NCBI GenBank assembly: GCA_028703175.1
Contig: JAQVNJ010000104.1
Span: 1-21,826 of the forward strand
DNA length: 21,826 bases
From: JAAYCB01 sp012744395
Lineage (GTDB): Bacteria; Planctomycetota; Planctomycetia; Pirellulales; Thermoguttaceae
Direction of reading: 5' to 3'
Under the pieces are notes generated by a model, which saw nothing but the letters and a program-made list of their open reading frames with translations, made no database searches and was not told the DNA's origin. Positions 7,011-16,409 of this stretch are shown here, piece after piece (the stretch's first letter is position 1; each line of letters begins with the position of its first letter). Both the position numbers and the translations under genes were made by a program.

Positions 7011-9803
7011 ATGCCAACCGCCGTGTCCCAGACGCCTCCGACTTCCCCCTCCGGTTCCCCGGTGGTGTCCATTGGAGATGTTTCGCACCGCTATGGAAAG
7101 ACCGTGGCCCTCGACGGCGTTTCCCTGGACATCCCCGCCGGCCGGATGGTCGGCATCGTCGGTCCCGACGGGGTGGGCAAGTCGACCCTGATGGCCCTGA
7201 TCGCCGGCTCGAAGCGGATCCAGCGGGGAAGCCTGACGGTGCTCGGCGGCGACATGGCCGATGCGCGGCACCGTCGCGCCGTTTGCCCGAAGATCGCCTA
7301 CATGCCTCAGGGGCTGGGCAAGAACCTGTACAACGAGCTGAGCGTTCGGGCGAACATCGACTTCATGGCGCGGCTGTTCGGGCTGTCCGCCGCCGAGCGG
7401 TCCACGCGCGTCGGGGAGCTGCTCGAAGCGACCGGGCTGGCCCCCTTTCCCGACCGGCCCGCCGGCAAGCTTTCCGGCGGGATGAAACAGAAAGTCGGCC
7501 TCTGCGGCGCCCTGGTCCACCAGCCGGACCTGTTGATCCTCGATGAGCCGACGACCGGGGTCGATCCGCTGTCGCGCCGGCAGTTCTGGAGCCTGGTCGA
7601 CGAGATTCGCGCGAGCCGGCCGGGGATGAGCGTCGTGATTTCCACGGCGTACATGGACGAAGCGCAACGATGGGACTGGATCGTCGCGATCGACGCCGGC
7701 CGCGTGCTGGCGACGGGGACTCCCGCCGAGTTGATGGAACGAACCGGCAGCCGGGACCTGGAGAGCTGCTTTGTCGCCTTGCTGCCGGAAGAAAGACGCC
7801 GGGGGCACGAGCAACTCGTCATCCCGCCGCGCATGGCGGGCGGGGCGGAGGTGGCCATCGAGGCCACGGGCTTGACGCGCCGATTCGGAAATTTCACGGC
7901 GGTCGACCACGTCAGCCTGACAATCGAACGCGGGGAGATTTTCGGCTTCCTGGGGTCCAACGGCTGCGGCAAATCGACGACGATGAAGATGCTGACCGGG
8001 CTGCTTCCGCCGAGCGAGGGGACGGCGTCCCTGTTCGGCCAGTCCGTCGCAGCGGGGAGCCTCGAGATTCGCCAGCACCTCGGCTACATGACCCAGGCCT
8101 TTTCGCTCTACGGGGAGCTGACCGTTCGCCAGAACCTGGTCTTGGACGCGCGGCTGTATCACATTCCCCCCGCGAAGGCCAAGCAGCGGATCGCCGCGCT
8201 GGTCGAGAAATTCGGGCTCGGTCCGCACCTCGACGCCCTGGCCGGGGAATTGCCGATGGGCCTGCGCCAGCGGCTTTCGCTGGCGGTCGCCGTGCTGCAC
8301 GAACCGAAAATCCTGATTCTCGACGAGCCCACGTCCGGGGTCGATCCGGTCGCCCGCGACAGCTTCTGGGGACTGCTGATCGACCTTTCCCGGAGGCAGG
8401 GCGTGACGATCTTCATCACGACGCATTTCATGAACGAAGGCTTGCGCTGCGACCGGATCTCGCTGATGAACGCGGGCAAGGTTCTGGCCTGCGACGCGCC
8501 GAACCGGCTGATCGAGGCGCGCGGCGCGGCGTGCCTGGAGGATGCGTTCATCGGCTACATGGAAGAGGCGATCGGCGGCGCCGCCGCGCGCGGCGGGGAG
8601 GCGGGGAAGGCGGGCGGCGCCGCGCCGGTGGCGAGAGAGAGCGCCGCAGCGCCGCGCCGCAAGAGCAGCAGGCCAAGGTCCGGTCTCGGTCGAATGCTCG
8701 CCTATTCACACAACGAGACGATGCAGATCGTCCGCGACCCGGTGCGGCTGGCGTTCGCCTTCATCGGCTCCGCGTTGCTGATGCTGGTCTTCGGGTTCGG
8801 CATCACCATGGACGTGGAGGACGTCCGCTATGCGGCCCTGGACCTCGACCAGTCGCCGGAAAGCCGCGCGTATCTGGAACAGTTCGCTGCCGCGCCCCGC
8901 TACTTCGCGGGCACTCCTCCGGTCTGGTCCCAAGCGGAAGCGCTGGGGCGATTGCAGGCGGACGACATCTCCCTGGTCCTCGAGATGCCGCCCAATTTCG
9001 GCCGGAATCTCCGCCGCGGGAACGCGCCGGAAGTGCTCGCCGGCGTCGATGGGGCGAACACGTTCCGCGGTGAGACGATCTCGCAGTACGTCCGCGGAGT
9101 CCACCAGACGATGCTGCGGGACCCGGCAAGCGGGCTGGGCACAACGCCCAAGCCGCAGACGGCGGATATCGAAGAGCGCTACATGTACAATCCGACCTTC
9201 GAGAGCCTCTACGCGATCGTGCCGGGAGTGCCCGCCCTGCTGCTGATCCTGATCCCCGCGATTCTGATGGCGGTCAGCGTCGTCCGCGAGAAGGAGCTGG
9301 GCTCGATCATCAACTTCTACGTGACGCCGACCGGGAGGCTCGAGTACCTGCTGGGAAAGCAGCTCCCCTACGTCGCCATCGGCATGTTGAACTACTTCAC
9401 CCTGGTGGCGATGGCGACGCTCGTGTTCGGCGTTCCGATCAAGGGGAGCTTCGCGATGCTGACGCTTTGCACGCTTCTGTATGTCACGGCGACAACCGGC
9501 ATCGGCCTGGTGATCTCGACGTTCACGGCCAGCCAGGTGGCGGCGGTGTTCGTCACGGCGATTCTCACGATCGTGCCGAGCATCCAGTTCTCCGGATTTT
9601 TGCAGCCGGTATCCACGCTGGAAGGGCAGGCCCGGCTGATCGGCTCGATCTGGCCCACGTCCTACTACATGCACTCCGCCGTGGGAGCCTTCACCAAGGG
9701 CCTCGGCGCAGACATGCTGGCAGGGGACGCGATCGCCCTGGCCTGCTGCGTTCCGCTGCTCTGGGCGGTGAGCACGATTGCCCTGAAGAAGCAGGAGAGG
9801 TAG
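7011..9803 (+). CDS. rbbA: RbbA-like fused ABC transporter (ATPase-ATPase-ABC-2 permease)
   Basis: A 930-residue fusion with the architecture of E. coli RbbA/YhiH (about 911 residues). NBD1 has Walker A GPDGVGKST (51-59), signature LSGGMKQK (154-161) and Walker B LLILDEPTTGVD (174-185); its switch position reads STAYMDEA, with Tyr where His is usual. NBD2 has Walker A GSNGCGKST (315-323), Q-loop TQ (361-362), a degenerate signature LPMGLRQR (414-421), Walker B ILILDEPTSGVD (434-445) and a normal His switch (TTHFMNE). A low-complexity Ala/Gly/Arg linker (about 523-558) leads to an ABC-2 permease: one helix near 577-600, an outer segment, then about five helices from 735. The ATG at 7011 is chosen because upstream in-frame sequence overlaps the adaptor gene in another frame. 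Whether it acts on ribosomes, as reported for E. coli RbbA, or as an exporter cannot be told. Confidence 0.88.
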   Translation: MPTAVSQTPPTSPSGSPVVSIGDVSHRYGKTVALDGVSLDIPAGRMVGIVGPDGVGKSTLMALIAGSKRIQRGSLTVLGGDMADARHRRAVCPKIAYMPQGLGKNLYNELSVRANIDFMARLFGLSAAERSTRVGELLEATGLAPFPDRPAGKLSGGMKQKVGLCGALVHQPDLLILDEPTTGVDPLSRRQFWSLVDEIRASRPGMSVVISTAYMDEAQRWDWIVAIDAGRVLATGTPAELMERTGSRDLESCFVALLPEERRRGHEQLVIPPRMAGGAEVAIEATGLTRRFGNFTAVDHVSLTIERGEIFGFLGSNGCGKSTTMKMLTGLLPPSEGTASLFGQSVAAGSLEIRQHLGYMTQAFSLYGELTVRQNLVLDARLYHIPPAKAKQRIAALVEKFGLGPHLDALAGELPMGLRQRLSLAVAVLHEPKILILDEPTSGVDPVARDSFWGLLIDLSRRQGVTIFITTHFMNEGLRCDRISLMNAGKVLACDAPNRLIEARGAACLEDAFIGYMEEAIGGAAARGGEAGKAGGAAPVARESAAAPRRKSSRPRSGLGRMLAYSHNETMQIVRDPVRLAFAFIGSALLMLVFGFGITMDVEDVRYAALDLDQSPESRAYLEQFAAAPRYFAGTPPVWSQAEALGRLQADDISLVLEMPPNFGRNLRRGNAPEVLAGVDGANTFRGETISQYVRGVHQTMLRDPASGLGTTPKPQTADIEERYMYNPTFESLYAIVPGVPALLLILIPAILMAVSVVREKELGSIINFYVTPTGRLEYLLGKQLPYVAIGMLNYFTLVAMATLVFGVPIKGSFAMLTLCTLLYVTATTGIGLVISTFTASQVAAVFVTAILTIVPSIQFSGFLQPVSTLEGQARLIGSIWPTSYYMHSAVGAFTKGLGADMLAGDAIALACCVPLLWAVSTIALKKQER

Positions 9804-9805
9804 CC

Positions 9806-10930
9806 ATGGCGAGCCTGCTGAACATCTTCTGGCTGGGGCTGAAGGAGCTGCGGAGCCTCGCGAGCGACCTGGTGATGGTCCTGTTCGTCGTCTATGCCTT
9901 CAGCGGGGCGATCTACATCCAGGCGACGGGGACCTCGAACCAGGTCAACAACGCCTCGATCGCCTTCGTCGACGAAGACGGGTCCGCGCTCTCGAAGGAG
10001 CTGATGAACGCCTTCTACCCCCCCTATTTCCAGCCGCCCGAGGCGATCGACGCCAGAGTCGTCGAGGACGCGATGGACGAGGGGCGGTTCATGTTCGTCG
10101 TCGAGATCCCCGACCTCTTCGAAGACGACCTGCGGGCGGGCCGGCAGCCGCAGATTCAACTGAACATCGACGCCACCGCCATGCAGCAGGCGGGCATCGG
10201 CGCGAACTACATCAAGAACATCATCAACGACCGCATCACGACGTTCCTCTCCCGCACCGACCAGTCGGCAAGCGATCCGATAAACCTTATCGTCAACAAG
10301 CTGTTCAATCCGAACGGAGAGTCCGCGTGGTTTTCCGGCGTCGTGGCGATCATCAACCAGGTGACGATGCTGGCGATCATCCTCACCGGCGCCGCGGTCA
10401 TCCGGGAACGGGAGCACGGCACCCTCGAGCACCTGCTCGTGATGCCGTTGAGCGCGTTCGAGATCGCCATGGCGAAGGTCTGGGCGAACGGCCTGGTGAT
10501 TCTCGTCGCCACGGCGGTTTCCCTTGTGGTCGTGCTGCAATCCGTTCTGAAGGTGCCGTTCGCCGGTTCGCAGGCGTTGTGGTTCGGCGGCGTCGTGCTC
10601 TACCTGTTCTTCACCACGGCATTGGGGATCTTCCTGGGAACGATCGCCCGTTCGATGGCGCAGTTCTCGCTGCTGATCATCCTGGCGGTCGTCGCGATGC
10701 AGCTCCTCTCCGGGGGAACGACGCCGATCGAGAGCCAGCCGCAATGGCTGCAATGCCTGACATTCTTCCTGCCTTCGCGGCATTTCGTCAGCTTCTCGCA
10801 GGCGATCATCTATCGCGGCGGCGGCCTGGAGGCGGTCTGGCCCCACTTCGTGATGGTGGCGGCCGTCGGCCTGGCATTCTTCGCCTACAGCCTCGCGCTG
10901 TTCCGCAAGTCGATCGCCGTGACGAAATGA
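9806..10930 (+). CDS. yhhJ: ABC-2 type permease, YhhJ-like
   Basis: A 374-residue membrane protein with the ABC-2 layout: a first helix (LVMVLFVVYAFSGAIYIQ, residues 22-39), a large external domain (about 45-175), then about five helices, including VVAIINQVTMLAIILTGAAV followed by the cytoplasmic coupling motif REREHGTLEHLLVMP. It starts 2 nt after the RbbA-like stop, and GGAGAGG within the end of that gene provides its ribosome binding site, so the two are translationally linked. In E. coli the same three proteins are encoded in the order yhiI-rbbA-yhhJ. It would pair with the permease half of the RbbA-like protein to form the transport channel. The substrate is unknown. Confidence 0.88.
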   Translation: MASLLNIFWLGLKELRSLASDLVMVLFVVYAFSGAIYIQATGTSNQVNNASIAFVDEDGSALSKELMNAFYPPYFQPPEAIDARVVEDAMDEGRFMFVVEIPDLFEDDLRAGRQPQIQLNIDATAMQQAGIGANYIKNIINDRITTFLSRTDQSASDPINLIVNKLFNPNGESAWFSGVVAIINQVTMLAIILTGAAVIREREHGTLEHLLVMPLSAFEIAMAKVWANGLVILVATAVSLVVVLQSVLKVPFAGSQALWFGGVVLYLFFTTALGIFLGTIARSMAQFSLLIILAVVAMQLLSGGTTPIESQPQWLQCLTFFLPSRHFVSFSQAIIYRGGGLEAVWPHFVMVAAVGLAFFAYSLALFRKSIAVTK

Positions 10931-10985
10931 GCCGTTCCCGACGGCCGTCGCGAGACGCGCGGGGGGCGGGCCCGAGCGGGGGAAC

Positions 10986-11012
10986 GGTTCCCAAGCTGGA
11001 GATGGGGGAACC
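10986..11012. repeat. Inverted repeat after the transporter operon
   Basis: GGTTCCC (10986-10992) and GGGAACC (11006-11012) can pair across 13 bases. It lies 56 bases after the yhhJ stop and ahead of the next promoter. No T-run follows, so it is not a classical intrinsic terminator. It may be a transcript-end hairpin or a dispersed repeat. Confidence 0.3.
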
Positions 11013-11038
11013 AGGAGGAAGTCGGCGCTTGGCCGGAC

Positions 11039-11068
11039 TTGCCACCCGGATTGGCGGCCCCTTATAGT
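11039..11068 (+). promoter_or_regulatory. Candidate sigma70-type promoter of the Gfo/Idh/MocA gene
   Basis: TTGCCA (11039-11044) and TATAGT (11063-11068) are separated by 18 bases, a near-consensus arrangement. Transcription would start near 11075 and leave a leader of about 58 bases before the ATG at 11133. It indicates that this gene is transcribed separately from the transporter operon. Confidence 0.5.
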
Positions 11069-11132
11069 GGAGCCAGACACCTTCGGCCCCGGCCCGCGCT
11101 GGCCGGCCTGACTTTGAGCGAGGTTTGCCCTG

Positions 11133-12458
11133 ATGACTTCCCGACTTGATCGTCGCGAGTTTCTCCTTCGCAGCGCGGCCGCCGGCGCGGCCGTCGGACT
11201 GGCTGGAGCGCCGGATCTTCGATTCGCCCGGGCGGCTGCCAGCCCCAACGGCGAGATTCGCGCCGCCTGCATCGGGCTGCGCGGCAAGGGGGGCCACCAC
11301 CTCGGCGGCCTGGAGGCGGTCGAGGGGGCCGCCGTGACCGCCCTCTGCGACATCGACGAGTCGGTTCTGCACTCCTCCGCCGAACGGTTCGAGAAGCGCA
11401 GCGGCCGGAAGATCAAGCGGTTCACCGACTACCGCAAGCTGGTCGAAGACCCGGAGATCGACGTGGTCAGCATCGCCACGCCAAACCATACGCACGCGCT
11501 GATCGGCATCGCGGCGATCCTGGCCGGCAAGGACGTCTATGTGGAAAAGCCCTGCTCGCACAACATCTGGGAGGGGCGGCAACTGGTCAAGGCGGCCAGA
11601 AAGCACCAGCGGATGTGCCAGCACGGCACCCAGGGCCGCAGCTCGCCGGCGATCCGCGAGGCGATCGAGAAGCTCCACGCGGGGGCGATCGGCGAGGTCT
11701 ACATGGCCCGCGGCATCTGCTTCAAGTGGCGCGACACGATCGGCCGCCAGCCGGACGGTCCGGTGCCGCCGGGCGTCGACTATGATCTCTGGCTGGGGCC
11801 GGCGCCGCTGCGGCCGTTCAACCCCAACCGCTTCCACTACAACTGGCACTGGGACTGGGACTACGGCAACGGCGACATGGGCAACCAGGGGGTCCACGAA
11901 ATGGACATGGCCCGCTGGGGCCTGGGCGTCGGCCTGCCCGCGCGGGTCCACTCCGGCGGCGGACATTTCCTGTTCGACGACGACCAGCAGACGCCCAACA
12001 CGCTCGTCTGCATCTTCGAGTATCCGGAGGAGGAGAAGATGCTCGTCTTCGAAACCCGGCACTGGATCACCAACCAGGAGGGCTTTGGCGCTAGTCCCGC
12101 CTCGAACGCGGTCGGCGTCACCTTCTACGGCTCGGAGGGCTACATGCAGGTCTACTACTTCGGCTACCGGACCTACCTGGGCCGGAAACGCGAGCCGGGG
12201 CCGGGGCGGGAGGAGGGCTCCAACGAATACGAGCGATTCATCGCCGCCGTCCGCAGCCGGAAGACCAGCGACCTGGGCGTGGACATCGAAGACGGGCACC
12301 TCTCTTCGGCCCTCTGCCACCTGGGCAACATCGCCTACCGCCTGGGGCGGACCGTCGCCTTCGATCCGGTCAAGGAGACGTTTCCGGGCGACCCGGAGGC
12401 GTCGCGGATGCTCTCGCGCGACGATCGCAAGCCGTTCGTCGTGCCCGAGATCGTCTGA
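11133..12458 (+). CDS. Gfo/Idh/MocA-family oxidoreductase with Tat signal
   Basis: A 441-residue NAD(P)-dependent sugar or polyol oxidoreductase of the exported type that planctomycetes carry in many copies. The N-terminus has a twin-arginine signal: RREFLLRSAAAG (residues 7-18), a hydrophobic stretch and ARAAA near 32-36 as a likely cleavage area. The Rossmann fold follows with IGLRGKGG (47-54), IATPNHTHA (114-122) and the EKP motif of the family (138-140). The substrate domain includes GNQGVHEMDMARWGL (250-264), where H255 is the likely catalytic His. The substrate cannot be predicted. The gene is preceded by its own promoter and ends head-on against ctaF, overlapping it by 124 bases. Confidence 0.88.
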   Translation: MTSRLDRREFLLRSAAAGAAVGLAGAPDLRFARAAASPNGEIRAACIGLRGKGGHHLGGLEAVEGAAVTALCDIDESVLHSSAERFEKRSGRKIKRFTDYRKLVEDPEIDVVSIATPNHTHALIGIAAILAGKDVYVEKPCSHNIWEGRQLVKAARKHQRMCQHGTQGRSSPAIREAIEKLHAGAIGEVYMARGICFKWRDTIGRQPDGPVPPGVDYDLWLGPAPLRPFNPNRFHYNWHWDWDYGNGDMGNQGVHEMDMARWGLGVGLPARVHSGGGHFLFDDDQQTPNTLVCIFEYPEEEKMLVFETRHWITNQEGFGASPASNAVGVTFYGSEGYMQVYYFGYRTYLGRKREPGPGREEGSNEYERFIAAVRSRKTSDLGVDIEDGHLSSALCHLGNIAYRLGRTVAFDPVKETFPGDPEASRMLSRDDRKPFVVPEIV

Positions 12459-12799
12459 ACCGAATCCCGGTAACTCTCGACGTCGGGCTGATACTGGAGC
12501 GTGTCGAGCAGCGTGACCAGGATGAACAGGGCGACAAACGCCAGGGAAATCAGGAGCATCAGCCCGTGCAGCGGCGCGTCGTAGCGCAAGTGCATGAAAT
12601 ACAGCGCCACGAGGGTCGCCTTGACCGTGGCGATGGCCATCGCCACGGCCACGTTCCAACCGCCCAGGTCGATCCAGGTGGCGGCCACCGTCGCAATCGT
12701 CAAGAGGATCAGCGCGAAGAACACGCCCAGCAGCACGGGGACTGGGATCACGTGGGCGATTGCCTGTTCGCGGGCTTCTGCGGCGGTTGGGTGGGTCAT
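12335..12799 (-). CDS. ctaF: Cytochrome c oxidase subunit IV (prokaryotic) with C-terminal extension
   Basis: A 154-residue small subunit of the haem-copper oxidase. Three membrane helices are visible: VIPVPVLLGVFFALILLTIA, then WNVAVAMAIATVKATLVALYF followed by MHLRYD, then LMLLISLAFVALFILVTLLD. The family domain ends with LDTLQYQPDVESYRD near residue 112, and most members are about 100-115 residues long. The remaining 40 or so polar residues lie antisense to the end of the convergent oxidoreductase gene (12335-12458), suggesting the original stop codon was lost. Two adjacent ATGs (12802 and 12799) could serve as start; the ribosome binding site is weak. It begins 8-11 nt after ctaE and is the last gene of the operon. 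Confidence 0.82.
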   Translation of the reverse strand: MTHPTAAEAREQAIAHVIPVPVLLGVFFALILLTIATVAATWIDLGGWNVAVAMAIATVKATLVALYFMHLRYDAPLHGLMLLISLAFVALFILVTLLDTLQYQPDVESYRDSVQTISGTTNGLRSSRESIRDASGSPGNVSLTGSKATVRPRR

Positions 12800-12810
12800 C
12801 ATCGCGGCCG

Positions 12811-13521
12811 TTAGTGGATCAAGTAGAGCAGCGGAAACAGGTAAATCCAGATCAGGTCGACCAGGTGCCAGTAGAGGCCCACGTAATCGACCGGTCCGAA
12901 GTACCCGCGGTTGAAGTCGCCCCGGATCGATCGCCGCAGCACCCAGGCGATCGCCCCCATTCCGGCGATCACGTGCAGGCCGTGCAATCCGGTCATCATG
13001 AAGTAGATGCTGAAGAAGACGCCGACGTTGCGCGGCTCGATCGGCTGCTCGCCGTCCGTCTCTTCGGCGGCCTCCGCCCGGGGCGCGTAGCGGTTGGCCC
13101 AGAGCAGCCCCTCGTGCCACTTGTGCCGGTATTCGACATACTTGACGCCCAGGAACACGAAACCGCACAGGAGCGTAACGGAAAGCAGCAGGGCGAGCGC
13201 CGCCTTGCGCTCGAGCTGCGCCGAGCGGACCGCCCAAGCCATCGTCAGGCTGCTGAAGATCAGCACGCACGTGTTCAGCGCGCCGAGGTTCTTGTCGAGG
13301 AAGCGGTGGGCGTAGATGAAGATTTCAGGATGGTTGGCGCGGTAGACGACGTACGCGCAGAACAGCCCGCTGAACAGCAGAATCTCGGTGACGAGGAAGA
13401 TCCACATCCCGAGTTTTCCCGCGTTGAACTGTTGCCGGGGCGTGTCGAAATGGTGGGCGAGAAACTGCGGATGTTCCTGGCCGCCCTCGTCCGGCTCGGC
13501 TGTCGTGTCAGTCTCTGGCAT
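12811..13521 (-). CDS. ctaE: Cytochrome c oxidase subunit III
   Basis: A 236-residue membrane subunit that stabilises the catalytic core of the terminal oxidase. It begins with a polar stretch containing HHFDTPRQQFNAGKLGMWIF, typical of the five-helix form of subunit III. The helices follow: LGMWIFLVTEILLFSGLFCA, LNTCVLIFSSLTMAWAV, ALALLLSVTLLCGFVFLGVK, FFSIYFMMTGLHGLHVIAGM and VGLYWHLVDLIWIYLFPLLY. The conserved motifs FMMTGLHGLHV and YWHLVDLIWI are present. An inserted charged loop (about 147-165, rich in Glu and Ala) lies between helices. It is separated from ctaD by an unusually long 180-base spacer and runs into ctaF. Confidence 0.93.
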   Translation of the reverse strand: MPETDTTAEPDEGGQEHPQFLAHHFDTPRQQFNAGKLGMWIFLVTEILLFSGLFCAYVVYRANHPEIFIYAHRFLDKNLGALNTCVLIFSSLTMAWAVRSAQLERKAALALLLSVTLLCGFVFLGVKYVEYRHKWHEGLLWANRYAPRAEAAEETDGEQPIEPRNVGVFFSIYFMMTGLHGLHVIAGMGAIAWVLRRSIRGDFNRGYFGPVDYVGLYWHLVDLIWIYLFPLLYLIH

Positions 13522-13701
13522 CGGTCCAGTGGCTCTCGCGGTACCTTGTTCGTAGGACGGGTCTCCCGGCCCGTCGCGTCTCCTTGTAGTCCGCCATCGG
13601 TGGGGCGGGGCTGCCGTCTTGGTCGTGTGAGGGCAGTCGGCCTGCGCGGACCGTCGCGGCGATTCCAGCCGCCTCCGGCGGGTCCGCTCCGCACCACCAC
13701 C
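13522..13701 (-). repeat. Repeat-like spacer inside the oxidase operon
   Basis: A 180-base gap in an otherwise tightly packed operon. It holds a hairpin, GACGGG (13556-13561) and CCCGTC (13570-13575) with 8 bases between, within a GTAGGACGGGTCTCCCGG context that resembles, from memory, short repeats scattered through planctomycete genomes. No other copy was found by eye in this window. No terminator-like T-run is seen and no gene is supported. Confidence 0.4.
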
Positions 13702-15369
<1,668 letters not shown>

Positions 15370-15412
15370 GGGTCTGTCCGGGTTGGTCGCTAACGGTTGC
15401 CCGCCGCCGATG

Positions 15413-16408
15413 CTAGTTCAGCGACTTGATGTACTGGATGATCGCGGTGATTTCCTGGTCGTTCAGCCGCCCCTTGTAGGTCGGCATCTGGTTCCTGAAT
15501 CCCTGGCGGATCTTCGTCCCCGGCTCGAGGATCGACTGGCGGATGTAGTTTTCGTCGACCGCGGCGCTGCTGCCGTCGGCCATTGCGTGCGTCTGGCCGA
15601 CGATGCCCTGGAGCGACGGGCCGACGCGCGGCGTCCCATCGGTCGAGTGGCAGGAACCGCAGCCGTGGCGGCGGAAGAGGATCTCGCCGGCCTTGGCCGG
15701 CGGGTTGTTGCCGAGAACGTCGCCCGCCGCCTTGAGCCACGCGCGGAAGTCGTCCGCTTCGTGGACGACGACCGAAGCCAGCATGTCGGAGTGGCCGGTG
15801 CCGCAATATTCCGTGCAGTAGAGGTCGTAGGTGCCGAGCTCCTTTCCCTGGAACCAGGTCCGCGTGTAGCGCCCCGGCACCACGTCCATCTTCACCCGGA
15901 AGGCCGGAATCGACAGGCTGTGGATCACGTCGTCGCTGGTCATCACCAGCCGCACCGGTTCGCCCACGGGGACGTGGAGGTTGTTGTCAATCGTTCCATC
16001 GGGGTAGGTGAACTGCCACGACCATTTCCGCGCCAGGACGGAAATCTCGTAGGCCCGCTCCGGCGGCGAGCGGAGTTCCACGTAGCCGACGAACCCCAGG
16101 TAGAACATCACGATCGTCAGCGCCAGCGGGATCAAGCTCCAGGTCGCCTCCAAGGCCAGGCTGCTCTTGGCGGTCTTGACCGCCTCGGCCCCCGGCCGGC
16201 GCCGATACTTGACCACGAACAGCACGATTAGGCCGAAGATCAGCGCGAAGAAGAAATACGAGACGTACATCACGAAATGGAAGGCATGATCCACCGCGCC
16301 GGAGGCGACCGAGTCGGGCGGAGGCAGCCAGAACGACCCCGTGGACGACTGCCCAACGAGCGCCGGCACGACCAGTTGCGCTAGTCCGCTACCCACTTGT
16401 CCGAGCAT
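15413..16408 (-). CDS. coxB: Cytochrome c oxidase subunit II with fused cytochrome c domain (caa3-type)
   Basis: A 331-residue subunit that takes electrons from the quinol-oxidising complex. Two membrane helices (about 46-67 and 89-109) precede the periplasmic cupredoxin domain. CuA ligands are H163 (VIHSLSIPAF) and C198, E200, C202, H206 and M209 in CTEYCGTGHSDM. The C-terminal domain binds one haem c: C250-C253-H254 (CGSCH), with M309 in NQMPTYKG as likely axial ligand. The fusion defines a caa3-type enzyme that needs no separate soluble cytochrome at this step. The ATG at 16408 is preferred over 16471 because it comes 1 nt after the SCO stop, with AGGCGG just upstream, and no cleavable signal is evident before it. 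It fits the A2-type ctaD downstream. Confidence 0.94.
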   Translation of the reverse strand: MLGQVGSGLAQLVVPALVGQSSTGSFWLPPPDSVASGAVDHAFHFVMYVSYFFFALIFGLIVLFVVKYRRRPGAEAVKTAKSSLALEATWSLIPLALTIVMFYLGFVGYVELRSPPERAYEISVLARKWSWQFTYPDGTIDNNLHVPVGEPVRLVMTSDDVIHSLSIPAFRVKMDVVPGRYTRTWFQGKELGTYDLYCTEYCGTGHSDMLASVVVHEADDFRAWLKAAGDVLGNNPPAKAGEILFRRHGCGSCHSTDGTPRVGPSLQGIVGQTHAMADGSSAAVDENYIRQSILEPGTKIRQGFRNQMPTYKGRLNDQEITAIIQYIKSLN

Positions 16409-16409
16409 G

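Noticed and set aside
6729..8426. A 565-codon minus-strand open frame opposite the transporter genes
   Set aside because: It mirrors the RbbA-like gene, whose Walker motifs settle the coding strand.
8560..8690. GC-rich repetitive stretch in the RbbA-like gene, considered as a tandem repeat or regulatory element
   Set aside because: It encodes a low-complexity Ala/Gly/Arg linker between NBD2 and the permease and has no regular period.
10806..12659. A 617-codon minus-strand open frame
   Set aside because: It covers the Gfo/Idh/MocA gene in antisense and has no coherent protein features.
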